A stretch of 64,000 nt of DNA from Voacanga thouarsii. Taxonomy: Eukaryota; Streptophyta; Magnoliopsida; Gentianales; Apocynaceae. The DNA lies in assembly GCA_026120185.1 (NCBI GenBank), contig JANUWF010001783.1:8613501-8677500 (forward strand). The letters run 5' to 3'. The notes below the pieces were generated by a model that ran no database searches, was not told the origin of the DNA, and was given only the letters and a program-made list of their open reading frames with translations. Positions 10,717 through 24,134 of this stretch are shown one piece after another; within the stretch, counting starts at the first letter, position 1; each line of letters begins with the position of its first letter. A program made the position numbers and the translations under genes.

Positions 10717-13700
10717 ATAGATACCAGGCGTCAGTTAGTCTTGAGGAATGCCAGACATATTCTTGATATTCATCTTAATCTTATTTCCACTGGAAAGCTT
10801 AATGACGAAGGATACTAAGCCTACTAGAGTTCTCAAGGTGGAGGTAAAAAGAAACTCAGCAAAGGGAACCTAATCGTTACTAGAGGAAGGAAGCAAAATA
10901 CTCTCTACTTGATGCAAGCCAAGTTGGGAAAAGGAGATGTGAATGTAATTCAAGATTTCTCTATTGATCTTTGGCACAGGCGACTTGAGCACATGGGTGG
11001 AAGGAAATTCAAATACTTGTTCGTAGGCAACTTCTCCCTAATATAATAGGTACTTCTCTTAAATCATGTGTAGACTGTATTTATGGAAAACAACATAGAG
11101 TTTCTTTTCAAAGACTTTCCTCATCTAGAAAGCTAAATCCATTAGAGTTGGTGCACACTGATGTCTACTACATGAAAGATAGGTCTCTTAGTGGTACAAT
11201 TTATTTTGTTACTTTTATTGACGATTTCTCTAGAAAAGTATGGTGTACTGCTTTGAAATTTAAAGACCAGGTCTTGGGTGTGTTTAAAGAACTTCATAGT
11301 AAGGTCGAAAGGGAGACTGGTAAAAAGTTAAAGTGTGTTTGAGCCGATAATAGTAGTGAGTATAGAGGACCATTTAAAAATTACAGTAAGTCTTATGGGA
11401 TCAGGCTAGAGAAGACAGTAACAAAAATACCAAAGGAGAATGAGATAGCAGAAAGAATGAATGGAACTATCACTGAGTGGATCAGATGTATGCTTTCCAA
11501 CGCTAAGCTATCAAAATCCTTTTGGAGTGAAGTAATGAGGACTGTTGTTGACCTGATTAATCTTTCTCCTTCAGTTCCTTTAGATGGTGATATTCCAGAG
11601 AGAGTATGGACAGGTAAAGAAGTATTCTTCAACCACTTTAGGGTCTTTGGTTGCCGTGCATTTATTTGCATTCCCAAATATGATAGATCGAATCTTAATG
11701 TAAAATTCAAGCAGTGTATTTTCTTGGGATATGCACATGCAAAGTTTGGCTATAGGTTGTATGATCCAGTGGAGAAAAAATTGATCAGAAGCAGAAATGT
11801 TGTTTTTCTTGAAGATCAAACCATTAAAGATATTGAGAAATATGATAAGCCTAAACCAAAATCAAGACTATCTAATCACATTCCTTCTAATTCAGATCCA
11901 GTTCTTGCACCAACTAGTTCTGATGTGCCATTTCCAGAAATAAATGATTCAAATCAAGGGGGAGTTGATGATAAGAAAGGAGAAAATATGGATGATAATA
12001 ATGATGTTGATGAGATTGAACAAGAAGTACTACAGCCACAGCCATAGCCACAAGATAAACCTAGGAGATCTATCGGGGAAAGAAGACCCTCCACTAGGTA
12101 TAATCCTAATGAATATTTATTGTTGACTGAGGGAGGAGAGCCAGAATCATCTAGTGAAGCTTTGGAGCATGAGAAGAAAGAAGAATAGTTGCAAGCTATA
12201 CAAGAGGAGATGGTATCCTTACAAGAAAATTATATCTATGACTTAGTGAAATTGCCTATAGGTAAAAGAACACTAAAGAACAAGTGAGTCTACAGGTTGA
12301 GGACTCAAGAAAATAGCTCACAACCTAAGTACAAGGCAAAATTGGTAGTGAAGGGGTTTAGTCAGAAGAAAGGTATAGATTTTGAAGAAATCTTTTCTCC
12401 AGTGGTAAAGATAACATCTATTTGAGTTGTTCTTGGAATTGCTGCCAGTTTGAATCTTGAGATTGAGCAACTTGATGTGAAGATAGCCTTCCTACATGGT
12501 GACTTAGAAGAGGAAATTTATATGGAGCAGCCGGAGGGGTTTAAAGAAAATGGTAAGGAGAATCTGGTATGTCATCTCAAGAAAAGTTTAAATGGTTTGA
12601 AACAGGTACCGAGACAATGGCGCAAGAAATTTGACTCCTCTATGATATATCAGAATATACATAGAACCACATTAGATCATTGTGTATATGTGAAGAACTT
12701 CTCAAATGGCAATTTTATTATCTTCTTGTTGTATGTGGATGATATGTTAATTGTTGGCCATGATACTGTGAATATTGACAGGTTGAAAAAAGAGTTAAGC
12801 AAATCTTTTGCAATGAAAGATTTGGGTCCAACTAAACAAATTTTGGGAATAAAAATCACTCGAGATAGGTAAAATAGAAAGCTTTGGTTATCTCAAGAAA
12901 AGTATATTGAGAAAGTACTTGATAAGTTCAACATGAGCAATGCCAAGGAAGTTTCAACTCCACTTGCAGGCCACTTCAAGTTAAACATTGAGCAGTGTCC
13001 AAAAAATGAGAAAGATAAAGAAAATATGAAGAAAGTTCCTTATGCTTCAGTAGTTGGTAGTCTGTTATATGCTATGGTTTTTACCAGACCAGATATAGCT
13101 CATGCAGTTGGAGTGGTTAGTCAATATCTCTCTAATCTTGGTAAAGAGTACAAGAATGCTATCAAGTGGATTCTTAAGTATCTCAAGGGAACTTCCAAAT
13201 TATGTTTGTGCTTTGGAAATGACAATATCAGACTTGATGGATACTCTGATTCAGATATAGGAGGTGACCTTAATAAGAGAAGATCTATATCTGGTTACTT
13301 AATGACTTTTGTAGGGGGAGTAATATCGTGGCAAAGTAAGTTGCAAGAATGTATTGCTCTTTCTAATACAGAAGTTGAGTATATCGTAACTACTGAAACT
13401 TGTAAAGAGATTCTTTAATAGCAGAGGTTTCGTCAGGAATTGGGCTTGTAATAAGAAAAATTATAATCTTCATTGTGACAGTCAGAATGCTATTCATCTA
13501 TGTAAGAATTCTACATTTCACTCTCGATCCAAACATATTGATGTGAGATATTATTGGATTAGAGAAGTTTTGAATTTCAAGCTGCTAATGCTTGAGAATG
13601 TGCACACGGATGATAATAGTTCTAATATACTGACTAAAGTGTTGCCCAGGGAGAAATTCTTATTTTGTAGACAAGAAGCAGGTTCGTTTGTATTCCCCAA

Positions 13701-13719
13701 ATGAGTTGGAGGGGGAGAT
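10717..13719 (+). pseudogene. Copia pol, 5'-truncated and decayed
   Basis: The remnant of a plus-strand Copia polyprotein starts inside the protease/GAG-pre-integrase region (RQLVLRNARH at the very edge). It then shows GAG-pre-integrase (LWHRR), integrase (FIDDFSRKVWC at 11210-11260, ending near 12050), the linker RRSI, reverse transcriptase (LDVKIAFLHGD near 12470; YVDDMLIVG near 12735) and RNase H (GYSDSDIGG near 13240; KHIDVRY near 13535). Gag and the 5' LTR are missing. At least eight stops interrupt it, several where a C-to-T change in CAG/CAA/CGA would explain them. It is the same family as the element at 37.1-42.6 kb. Confidence 0.88.
13709..13719 (+). other. Polypurine tract
   Basis: The run gagggggaga lies directly before the LTR start TGTTGGGCC at 13720. 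Its position matches the polypurine tract of the related element near 37,767-37,778. Confidence 0.75.
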
Positions 13720-14390
13720 TGTTGGGCCAAACAAGTCTAGCCCATTTGGTGGACAAAAAGAAAACACAAACAAAAGGCCCACAAACTAAAATAAAAACCT
13801 AAACAAGACAAAAGCTAAAATGCTTCACGGCATTGTACAGGTTTTTTGGTTGAGGCGGCGGAAAACGTAAAGCACAGAGGAAGAAAGACACAGGAAGCTA
13901 TAGTTGTCTTCTTCAAGCTTTGATCATCAATTTGGATGGTCATTCGGAGTCTGATTGAGACGAAATTTGGTTCTACGTGATCCTCTTAACAAGACCTACT
14001 CATCTAATGGTTTAGATTTTGGTTTTGGTAGCATCCTTCCAAATTCAATTCTTGTTTGGTTGTAATTTTGGGAGAAGATATTGATATATTATTAGTGTGC
14101 CTCTAATTTTATCTAGAAAAGACTTTGTATTGTTCATTATTATTGATAGTGAAAATTTTTACTGAATTAGGTCCCATAATTTTTCTCATCTCGAATTTTC
14201 TACGTTAAAAATTTTAGTGTCTCGTATTATCTACTTTAATACTTTCTTTTACTTATTGGTGTTATTTAATTAGTATTTTTGGTTTATTCCTATTTTTTAT
14301 TGATACTTGAGAAATAGTTTTGATTTTGGAATATAATTATGATTTAGGTGAAATTTAGTATTTTGCCCACTTCCAATTTATTTTCTAACA
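13720..14390 (+). mobile_element. 3' LTR of the truncated Copia
   Basis: It starts TGTTGGGCCAAAC and ends TTTCTAACA at 14390, 671 bp. Long blocks (for example the region around gatcctcttaac and ggcatgtgtgcctc-like parts near 13,980-14,110) match, in reverse complement, the LTRs at 37,114-37,766 and 41,975-42,626. This confirms a shared family. Confidence 0.8.
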
Positions 14391-14620
14391 CTATTCTATA
14401 TGGTTTGTGAGCTATTATATGAGAGTTGAATTTACTCAAAGCACACTTTCAATTAGTGATTGCAAGTTACTTTATTAAAAAAAAAATCAGGAAACGATGA
14501 AATTGTCACTGTTTATTTGATTATGTTCATGTACCAGAGAGATTTAATTAAAGCCTTGATGAAGACTCTAAATGGTCTAGAATTCTAATAATCTTCTGAC
14601 ACAATCATGGAATAAGAAAG
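14391..14620. other. Intergenic, nothing recognised
   Basis: AT-rich sequence after the Copia LTR with no supported feature. Confidence 0.5.
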
Positions 14621-14625
14621 TGTCC

Positions 14626-14821
14626 GCAGCATTGCCGCATTTGCCACTATACTCTGGCAAGTATGGAAGGCTCGCAATAATCATGTATTGGGAATTGGGA
14701 TGGTAACAGACTTCAATATCCACAAAAAGATCAATAGCTTCCTAGCTTCAGTAGAGAAATGTCTAGAGTCCTTCCTTCCTCTTCCCCAAACTGCATGCCT
14801 AAAGTATGTCGAATATTACTA
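14626..14821 (+). pseudogene. Relic of a LINE C-terminal (zf-RVT/RNase H) region
   Basis: A short open stretch contains FATILWQVWKARNNHVLG, ending at a stop at 14819-14821. The W-x-x-W-K-A-R-N-N pattern is characteristic of the region after the reverse transcriptase in plant L1-type LINEs. Nothing recognisable precedes it in frame, so it would be a small relic. The call rests on one motif. Confidence 0.45.
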
Positions 14822-16480
14822 GTTTCATTAACTCTACCACAGATAGGATTCATCATGGCAAATGTGCTACTGAGGTCATATAAAAAGATGATTTTTTGAA
14901 AGAATAATACAGTCTCTCACACAAAAGCTTTGCAGCCAGAGGCATCCCCCTCGACACATATGGGAATGATGGCAGCCTAGGAGGGCCTTCGCTAGAAAAC
15001 TGCAATCAGTTGAAGAAGATAGATCTTATCCAGTAAGCCAAGGACTTCTGATCTCTTCTGTTTGAGGTACTATATTTTGCTTTCATTACATGTTTTGGAA
15101 ATGTACCAGCTTACCTTTTGATTTAGCTGGGCTCTTAACAGGAGCACTATAAAGATCTAAGGACTCTACCCCAACATCATGTTTTTTCTATATAATAATT
15201 ACAAATTCTTACATATTGTTGGAATAATTCTCAATTAATTATTTCTAAGATTTTAAGAAAATTTTTAATATTCACATTAAAAATTTAAGTACACTCTTGT
15301 AAATCTTTTTTTTTTTGTTTTTGGATAGTGGGTTGGGGGTAATACCATTGTATAAAAGATTAATTTACAGATTAATAATATGGCATTTTATTATGGTTCA
15401 TTGTTAAACCTCGTATGAGTACTCTCACTCTATCCTATTGTGAAAAGTAAGGGAACAATATTGGGATTTGGGGCCTAATCATTTTAATTTTAAGAGTATA
15501 CTTGAATAATTAAGATTATATATGTTTTGTTCATATTTTATAAAATACATATATTTTATATTAACTAAAAAAAAGGGAATACAATAAATTTATATTTTAT
15601 ATTAGGAAATAACTTCAATAATTAAACTGTTGACTCTTATATTAAAAAGTTATTTGCTAAAGTGCACTTTTTAAAAAAATTTTAGTATCTAAATTATATT
15701 TTTTGAAAACTCTTAACCTCAATTACGAAGCATAGTGAAATTCAGCTGTTTAAGTCATGTGTAATATTTGTGAAGGGTAAATGTGCTTTCTTTACAACTT
15801 TTAAGGGTAATTCAAAGAATAGTGAAAGTTAATTATAAAAAGAATGAAGATAAAATAATAAATTTATCCTTACAAAAGATTGTACATGATCGAAATATGA
15901 GTAAAACTGTCAAGCTCTACCCATCTTACAAGTATGCGCAGTATTTGTGAAGAGTAAAATCTTCTTTCTTTATAGTTTCAAGAGTAATTAATTTGATTTC
16001 TTTTATCGTGCATGAGTTTGTATAATATATTAATTCAATGAATTTAATAAATTCATATAAGATGATAAATTTATCCTAACAAAATATTATACATAGTAGG
16101 TATATAACTAAATCTATCAAGTTCCATAGTAAAATTGGAGGTGGGATAAAAATTTTCAAAAAAAAAAAATGGTATTGAAAAAGTTGAAAAAAATTAAAAC
16201 TTTTTAAAAACAAATTAAATAATTTAGAGATAAATTTCGCCAACCACTCCTTCTAAATTCAACAACAATAATCAAAGTAATTTTCTTACATGCCCAAATA
16301 TTAAATTTTTATTATTATTTCTATCAATAGGAAAGAAGAAGCGTGTCGGTTATTAGGTGGCAAATGCGCCTAATAATCGATTGGAAGTAGATAAAAAATA
16401 AAAATTATGAGGAAGGGGCAAATGCCAAAAAGACCATTTTAGGTACCATTATTCGATTTCAATTTGTATTCCTCACTTGT
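14822..16480. other. AT-rich intergenic region before the PX gene
   Basis: No ORF or element is supported. It is very AT-rich with poly-A and poly-T runs. The last few hundred bases should hold the promoter of the gene at 16,725; no single element stands out enough to name. Confidence 0.5.
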
Positions 16481-16724
16481 CAGTCCCGGCTCCTGAATCG
16501 CTGATTCAGATAGTAGCAGCCTTCTTTCTTGTTGAAGTTCTCCGAGGTTAATTTCTCTCTTCTTCTTGATTTAGCCCCAATTGATTCCACGTGAATTTGT
16601 TAGAAAATCTTTGCTTGAATTGGAAGCTTCAAAATTGGTGATGAAATCAAGTTTGATTTGTTCATATGATTCTACTACTTGAACTGAGCTACAAATTGTT
16701 TTTCCCCCCTATTTTTTTAGGCGG

Positions 16725-19700
16725 ATGGAGAATGGGGAGGGCACTGCGGAGGCGATCCCTTCTTCCGCGAATGATCCGCTGGAGGATGAGTTGCTGCCAT
16801 GGGAGGACCAGAAATCGGACGATGGAGATGATGACGAGGCATCCCGATACTCATCCTGTGGCGACTCCGAGTTTGATAGGTACTGTAGTGCCAATTCAGC
16901 CATGGGAACTCCTAGTGTTTGTGGTTCGGTTTGTGAATTTCCTGATTCTGAATTTGGGTCTTTGAAAAGTTTCAAACTTGGGAGTGAGAATAGGAATTTG
17001 AGGAATTTTGGGGTTGAGAAGAGATTATCGGCTTTCAGTGGCTGTGGTAGTAGTTCTATGGGAAATGAACTTGGCGACGGAAGTACGAAAAATGATGAGA
17101 GATTAGGAGAAATATCAGTGGGGACGTGCGAGGGGTTTGATTTATATGGAAACTCGGAGACTTTTCGAAATGTAAATGAAGCTGGTTTTGTGGAGAATGA
17201 TGATATGGATGAGGGCTGGAGAGAGAACAGAGAAGTTAAGAGAACGATACATCATAGTTATTGGGGAAGTGACAGTATGGAAGGGAATGTGAATACTAGA
17301 GGTGGTGAGCGACAAACAGTGGGTTTAGGAATCCATCATGGTTCAGTTGAATCTACTGTGGGTGGAGAGGATTCCGAAGTAGTAAAAAAAAATCTGGAAG
17401 AGGATTCTGAGTCTGATGGAGGTGCTGATCTGGTTGATGGTGCCTTGGGAGGGTTGCCTCTTCTGTCTGGGTTAGGTCATCAGGGGGAAGATCTTAGAAG
17501 ATGCCTGGATGAAGATGAGGCATCGTTGGGGCTTGAGCATTCTGAAGGTGAGGATTCAATGTTTGGATATGGTTCAGGTGATGAGAAAAATGCTGACTCC
17601 TATATTTTCTCAAAGGTTGGATATTCAAGGGGAGCACCACATAGGAAGGATGCAAATGAATTGCTTATGAATTCAACTGTAGCCTTTAGTTCAGATGATT
17701 GGGATGATTTTATGCAAGAAGCTGGGGAAAATACTTTGAGTAGGCCATTTGAGGATGAATTTTATGCTGGGAGAGAAGATGCTGCGGAGAATAAAATTGG
17801 CTGTTTGGATTTCACTTCAGCTATTGCTGTTGCATATCCTGGTGTAGGATCTAGAGAGGAACAGGATGAAGTTGTTGATTTTTCTACAACTAAAGTTCTA
17901 GTTCAAGACAGCAGGGAACCAAGACAATCTATGGATACTTCTTTTTCAGAACCTATCAATATTTCAAAATCCGGTGAAGTAGAGCAAGGAGAACATGGTA
18001 TGGGCTTGATTGCTAGAGACAATCAAGAGACCGGTATTGGTGATGTGTCAGATTTCGCTGACACCTCTGTCATCTGCAAATATGAAGTGGATCGGGATCC
18101 TCTAACAGATAAAACCCCTTTGCAAAAGGGAATGAATATGGGGAAGACGGAAATGGAAAAAGTGCATCAATGTACCAGTATTGATGGAGTCACTGGTGTA
18201 CATGGCAATCTTGATCAGCAAAATTTGGGGCTAGAGAAAATATATTTTCCATCGAACAATATCTGTGGGTCTGATTCTGAGGTTAATAAATTTTATCCTG
18301 CTTTTCAAGAAAGTTCTGAGGATAGAATTGCTGAAGTTGTGAAAGAGAACGAATCATCTTCATCATCATTGCCGACATATAATAGTACGGAGATTATAGT
18401 GCAGAAGTCTCCTGTTATATTTGATCATTTTGAAGAGCATTTTTCATCTACTAAGGTCAGTTTTTGTTTTATAGGCTAATTTTCGGAAAGTTTAAAATTC
18501 TTGTGTCCTATTTGCATTCATTTTCACTTTCTTGCTGCAGATACTGTTATATCCAGTTGCCTTTGAATTCATTACAACTACAAAAGGGTGGCCATCTAGT
18601 CCAATTCATGCAATTAATTTAGCGGGGAAGAAATCTAATTGGTTCTTTGGGGCATCAAAACTTGATCATTTTTCATATAAGCATAAATTTGCTTGTGTGT
18701 AAGATATAGGGATACTATAATTTGGGAAGTACCTGCTATGCCATGGGTGTTCTATTCTTTAACTTCTCCTGTTAGAAGCCTTATTAGGGTAGTGAGTGTG
18801 ACATGTGTATTCAGAAATATCTTAGGTTAACAGTTGTTCCCCTAGGGTACCTATATGAACTCCCAAACTATTTTATACGTTACATAATAATATAATATGG
18901 TAAAGTCGGGTTGATTTTCAGTTTTATCCTTGCTTCTCTATAGCATTTATAGCTTAAGTTGGACATGTAGAACATTGCAAGGTAGTCTTATTATTTACTT
19001 TTGTGTGAGCTATGTTGCAAAGAATAATATGCTTAAATTTCAAATTTTACTTCCTTGCATAGTTTGGAACAAAATGAGTTATCTCTTGATATCAGTTTCT
19101 TTTTGGGTTGTTGTTACTAAAACTTTGCAGGATACCCCGTCTATCTTATTGCCCTTTTGCAAATATGGGAATTCTTACCCGGTGCTGGTCATTGCATTAA
19201 GAATGACCTCTCTTCATTGCATTAGATTTTTCATGGGATTAATCTTTCATCTAATGTGAGTGTAAGAAATTTATCATGTAAGCTTGATTTGATTACACTG
19301 ACATTGCATGAAAATAATCCTTTCTCATGAACAACTTAAGTTGAACTTCTAAGAAGGAAAAACCGGGGAGAGAACTTATTTTCTTGATGAAGTAAGAGTA
19401 ATTATGGCTACCAAAGAACCATATGGATGCAAGGATTCCACTGAGACCTCCTAGAACTGCTTATAAAGGACATTAGTCTAGACAAGTTCTGATAGACTTT
19501 TCACTACCAAAAGGAGGAAACTCTTTTTTTTTCATTTTCATATGTTGTTTTCCAAGAATTACAAGCTTTCCTATTCTGCCTGCCGTAGAGCCATATTGAT
19601 GGTGGGAGTCATTTTTACTTTTATTATGCTGTTAAATATCATGGTTAGTGCTATAACAGTCCCACTGTAACTTCAATACTTATTAAACTAGATCAGTGCA

Positions 19701-22700
19701 GTAGTGACATACACAAGTGGGTGTTTAGAAGAACTGCTATAATTATGATGTTAGAATTGGCTCCCAGCTTTAAAATCTGTTGCTTTCTTCAAGGTCAAAA
19801 GTCTGCAGACGTATTTTTTTTGTTATTCCTGTACTTTATTTTCTATGAAGCATAAATTTGATTTCCTCTTCTTTGCTGTGTATTTACCCTGTGCTATCGT
19901 GTTGTGAGCCTTTTCATGAATGGCAGGCCCCAAAATATAGATTGCAAATATTTTCAAGGACACTCTTAATATCTGTTTGTTGTAATCTGTTTTCTGTATT
20001 TTGACAATTCTATTATGCATATAATCTACCAGACATGGCTTAATATTTTAAGTATCAAGGTACTAGTGAACTGAAGCAATGCTTGCAAAGCCACCTTGGG
20101 TCCTTTGCAACGTACTTATTTGAATGGTGAACTTGGCACCTATTTGAAGCTAGCCAAAATACATGTTATTGCCTGTAGAATATTTTCTCTGTGCACTTGC
20201 GAACTGAAGCAATGTTTGCAGAGCCGCCTTTGGTCCTTTGCAACGTACTCATTTGAATAGTGAACTTGGCACCTATTTGAAGCTAGCCAAAATACATGTT
20301 ATTGCCAGTAGAATATTTTCTATGAGCACTTTGTAAGAAATATATCAGAGAAGTTGCAACTTGTACTTCTATAATGTTTTATTTTTTTTCTTTGGTAGTG
20401 TCAAATTGGGTTTAACTTCTTGTTTAGTACTCTGAAATAATTGGTCAAACAAATTAACATGGTAACACATCCCTATTTATTTACTGTGTTGGTCTGTAAA
20501 TTTGCCTTTTTTAATAATTTTTTTATATCATTTGTCACATCTTGTGAGTTGCAGAATTGTAGCATTGCAGCCACACCAGTTTAAGATTTTGTTACTTCCC
20601 TAGAGTAGGAAAGAAAAGTTTTTTTTTTCTTTTCACTCTTAATTTTTAGTGAATATGGCACACACATGGATGCCAATTTCTGTAGAATTTTTGAATGAAG
20701 AGGCATAATCGTGTCAAATTAACACATTTGATGAAAGTTTATGAGATCAGGCAAAGATGATAATATGGTGATACAATGGATATGAAAATGAATTTAATAA
20801 GTTAGATCAATATTGTATTCTTGTAGTTGTACCTGTACTCTGTTTACGCGTGAGTGTACGTAATACTCTTAACTGTACAAAATATGAAAGTGGAGAGGAT
20901 TTTATCCACATAGGGGGTTTCGGAATTGACTTTTATCTTGAAGGAACGATTTTCTGAAAATTTTGACAGTTGGAATGGAAAGGGCATTTCTAAGAAAGAC
21001 AAGGACACTGGCAATGCTCTTATTTGCTATGGTTGATTCTTCTGTATTATATTCACTTCTATACCACCACAATGCTTTAGTTCTTATGTAATGCACAATG
21101 GGCTGAAGGGATTTCATCTCCAATGTTATTGTGTTTGTGTTTTGCAAATGCAATGCATGTCTTTGTGCTTGCCTCCATGCTTGACTGTATTACTACTTTT
21201 ATGTATGTTTGCTTTGTGAGTGTTTGCCTACTGATTTATGTGATATTCATATTATTCAGGTCTGTTAACCTTTCAACTGGTTTTTATGAATATTGCTAAA
21301 ACTGAGGTTGTTAAATTGGTTTGACACATTAGATGGATCCACTGACAATTTGATTTTTCCTTTTGGGTTCATATTCATTATTTTTCCTCCATTACGGCTG
21401 CTGTATGGGATGTTGATACTTGCTCGCTTGTGAGGCAGGACATTCTAAGTTCACTGTCATATTTCTTCTCCTCTTGGAAGGGGATTAGATGTTACATTGG
21501 TCTTTATCATTATGCAGGTGTTTGCATACTTTTTTATTATTGTTATTTAAAATTATTTATTCTATTCTTTTTATGATGATTTGCAGAAAGAGAATTTTGA
21601 GTTTAATGGAATCTATGATGACATGGTTCATGAAATGGAAGAGATATTACTTGATACAGAGAAGTCGCCTGGGTCTAGGTTTATTCAGAGTAAGAGAGCA
21701 TGTCAATCCCAGATACCTTTGCCTTCAAGAGATGGTGGTTCTACTGCTTCTACTTCAGGTACTGATGATGCTTACCCTCAGATTCAGCTACCTGTGAGAA
21801 TAGATGCGGTTGAGGTAATAGGTGCAAGGCAGAAAAAGGGGGATGTTTCACTTAGTGAACGATTGGTTGGAGTGAAAGAATATACAGTTTATAAAATAAG
21901 AGTATGTGGTGGAGAGGATACATGGGAGGTTGAACGCCGATATCGTGATTTCTGTGCTCTCTACCGTCAGCTGAAGAAACTTTTTTCTGATCAAGGCTGG
22001 ATTCTTCCTCCTCCTTGGCACTCTGTTGAACGAGAATCTAGAAAGATTTTTGGTAATGCTTCTCCAGATGTCATTGCAGAGAGAAGTGTTCTTATCCAAG
22101 ACTGTTTACAATCTATTCTTCAGTACCAATTTTCCTCCAGCTCCCTCAATGCGCTGATCTGCTTTTTGTCACCATCAAGAGCTTTTCCTATTTCTTTGCC
22201 TTCTGCTATACCCATAACACAGTCACCATCTTCTACAAAAGGCATAGATGCTGATCATGTTTCCATGCTGGGGAAGATTGTGTCTCTAGTAGTTCAAATC
22301 CGCCCTTCCAGGTCTATAAAACAGATGCTTGATGCGCAAAATCATAGCTGTGCTGGCTGCCACAAGAATTTTGATGATGGGAGAACCCGGATGAAGGAAC
22401 TTGTAAGGACACTTGGATGGGGCAAGCCTCGACTTTGTGAATACAGTGGTCAGTTGTTCTGTTCCACTTGCCACACTAATGATACTGCCGTCTTACCTGC
22501 TAGAGTTCTGCATCTCTGGGATTTTACTCAATATCCAGTTTCGCAGATTGCAAAATCATATTTGGATTCTATTCACGATAAGGTGATTAGGAAACATCTA
22601 CAAAAATTTTATGCATTCTCAAGGATGGATTCTAACTTGTTTTACTCCTTGCAGCCAATGCTTTGTGTCAGTGCTGTCAACCCATTCCTATTTTCGAAAG

Positions 22701-24134
22701 TACCTGCATTACAGCATGTGACAAATGTCAGGAAAAGGATAGGAGCAATGATTCCGTATGTTCGTTGCCCATTCCGCAGGTCCATTTACAAAGCTCTTGG
22801 AACTCGGAAATATCTTCTTGAAAGCCTTGACTTTTTTGCACTCAGAGATCTGATTGATCTCTCCAAGGGCATGTTTGCAGGTTGGCATTCAAAAATCAAT
22901 TTTATCCTTTTGAATGGTGAAGGCACACTGCCTGATGTGGAAATATAGGTTAGATTTGATAATTGCCTGGAATTCCTAAGGCTCTCAAGTATTAATTCTT
23001 TTGTGTGTTGATCGGTTAAACTGCATGTAATCGCCGAATACTGCCCTACCCTGTTAAGTTTTACAAAAGTACATTTTCTCTTTTGCCCTTTCTTCCTGCT
23101 TAGCCTACAGTTGTATGTCTGGTTGAGTTGGATGGTCTCTCATGTTTTGCCCTACGGTTGGATGCTTATGGGTATTCCATCTGTCACTATTTAGCATTTG
23201 CCTGTTTAACCATCCCAGAGCATGATTTATTTTAGAGATACTAGTAGCAGTAGTGATCATCAGATACAGGTCTTGCCTGTTGCCACTAATGCAGAGGCGT
23301 GAGGTTTACTTGTATTCTACTGATCTCTTTGTTCTTATGATGTTTAGCTCTCCTATTGCAGTATTACCTGTGATGGTCGAAACTGTCTCCAGCAAAATCC
23401 TCGAACATATCACAGAGCAATGCCTTATATGCTGTGATGCAGGCATCCCATGTAATGCTCGGCAGGCTTGTAATGATCCATCATCACTCATTTTCCCTTT
23501 TCAGGTAGATGTCTATTGATGCTGTGATTTGGCCTTTTTCTCAGGTTCTACCCCTTGCCATATGGCCCAGCCCCTATGTCTTTACGATCGATTGCATGAG
23601 CTAGCAAAGACTACAATGCTACATGATAACCTTCAGTACCTGTTTATGACTAGACTGATGATTCTCGCAACTTGATCTAACCTAACTGTGTTTTTTATCT
23701 GGTTAAATTAGCTTCCTTTCTACTTGCGTGCAATAGTTTAAACCTGTGAAATGTGTCTCGCAAAAGGGGAGGTAAAATTCGTGATTGACATTGTCCCATT
23801 TTGACAGGAAGGGGAGATTGAGAGATGCAGATCTTGCAACTCTGTATTCCATCGGCTTTGCTTCAGTAAAATAGTCACTTGTCCTTGTGGTGCTCGCCTT
23901 CACGGAGTGGGGGCCAAGGGGAGCATAACTAAATTGGGACATAACGTTGGCAGTGAGGCAGAGCTGAAATCAGCCGGGAGAAATGAAGATACGACGACGA
24001 CTGCAAGATTTCTTTCTGGATTTTTCTCAAAGGTGATGCCACACGGGTCTCTAGGGTACAAAGAACACGGCCCTAAAGAAGGTGACACGATTATCTTAAT
24101 GGGTTCCTTACCCGCCATACCCGAACCCTTGTAG
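16725..24134 (+). CDS. PX-domain and Rubicon-homology (DUF4206) protein
   Basis: Four coding exons: 16725-18455, 21587-22880, 23362-23504 and 23818 corrected to 23808-24134. Phases are consistent (0, 1, 0) and the total is 1164 codons plus TAG. The acidic, Ser-rich N-terminal half (exon 1, residues 1-577) looks disordered and holds the plant-conserved SRYSSCGDSEFDRYCSANS. A PX domain spans about 675-770 (WEVERRYRDF at 690-699, then a proline-rich ILPPPWHS loop), expected to bind phosphoinositides. The C-terminal half is a cysteine-rich RH/DUF4206 zinc-binding domain: CAGC at 832-835, FCSTC near 868-872, CLICC and CNARQAC in exon 3, CRSC, HRLC and CPCGARLH in exon 4. In Rubicon and PLEKHM1 this domain contacts Rab7, so a late-endosome or vacuole trafficking role is inferred. 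The start is the first ATG after a likely 5'UTR intron acceptor (ttttttaggcgg). No frame damage was seen. Confidence 0.9.
18456..21586 (+). other. Large intron 1 of the PX gene
   Basis: The donor follows ACTAAG at 18455 and the acceptor TTTGCAG ends at 21586; both junctions are phase 0. The intron is 3.1 kb and T-rich, typical of dicot introns. It contains a two-copy tandem repeat. Its weak ORFs have no recognisable domain. Confidence 0.8.
20068..20333. repeat. Two-copy 133-bp tandem duplication
   Basis: Copies at 20068-20200 and 20201-20333 both begin gaactgaagcaatg and share the block ttggcacctatttgaagc. By eye they differ at roughly ten positions. The repeat lies inside intron 1 of the PX gene and is probably a replication-slippage or unequal-exchange product. 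Confidence 0.85.

Noticed and set aside
18541..18700. Possible exon after an acceptor-like TTGCTGCAG at 18,540
   Set aside because: The phase-0 join from 18455 to 21587 gives a continuous protein; the alternative block has no family similarity and no good donor.
18930..19259. 109-residue ORF in intron 1 of the PX gene
   Set aside because: Low-complexity hydrophobic reading of T-rich intron; no motif.
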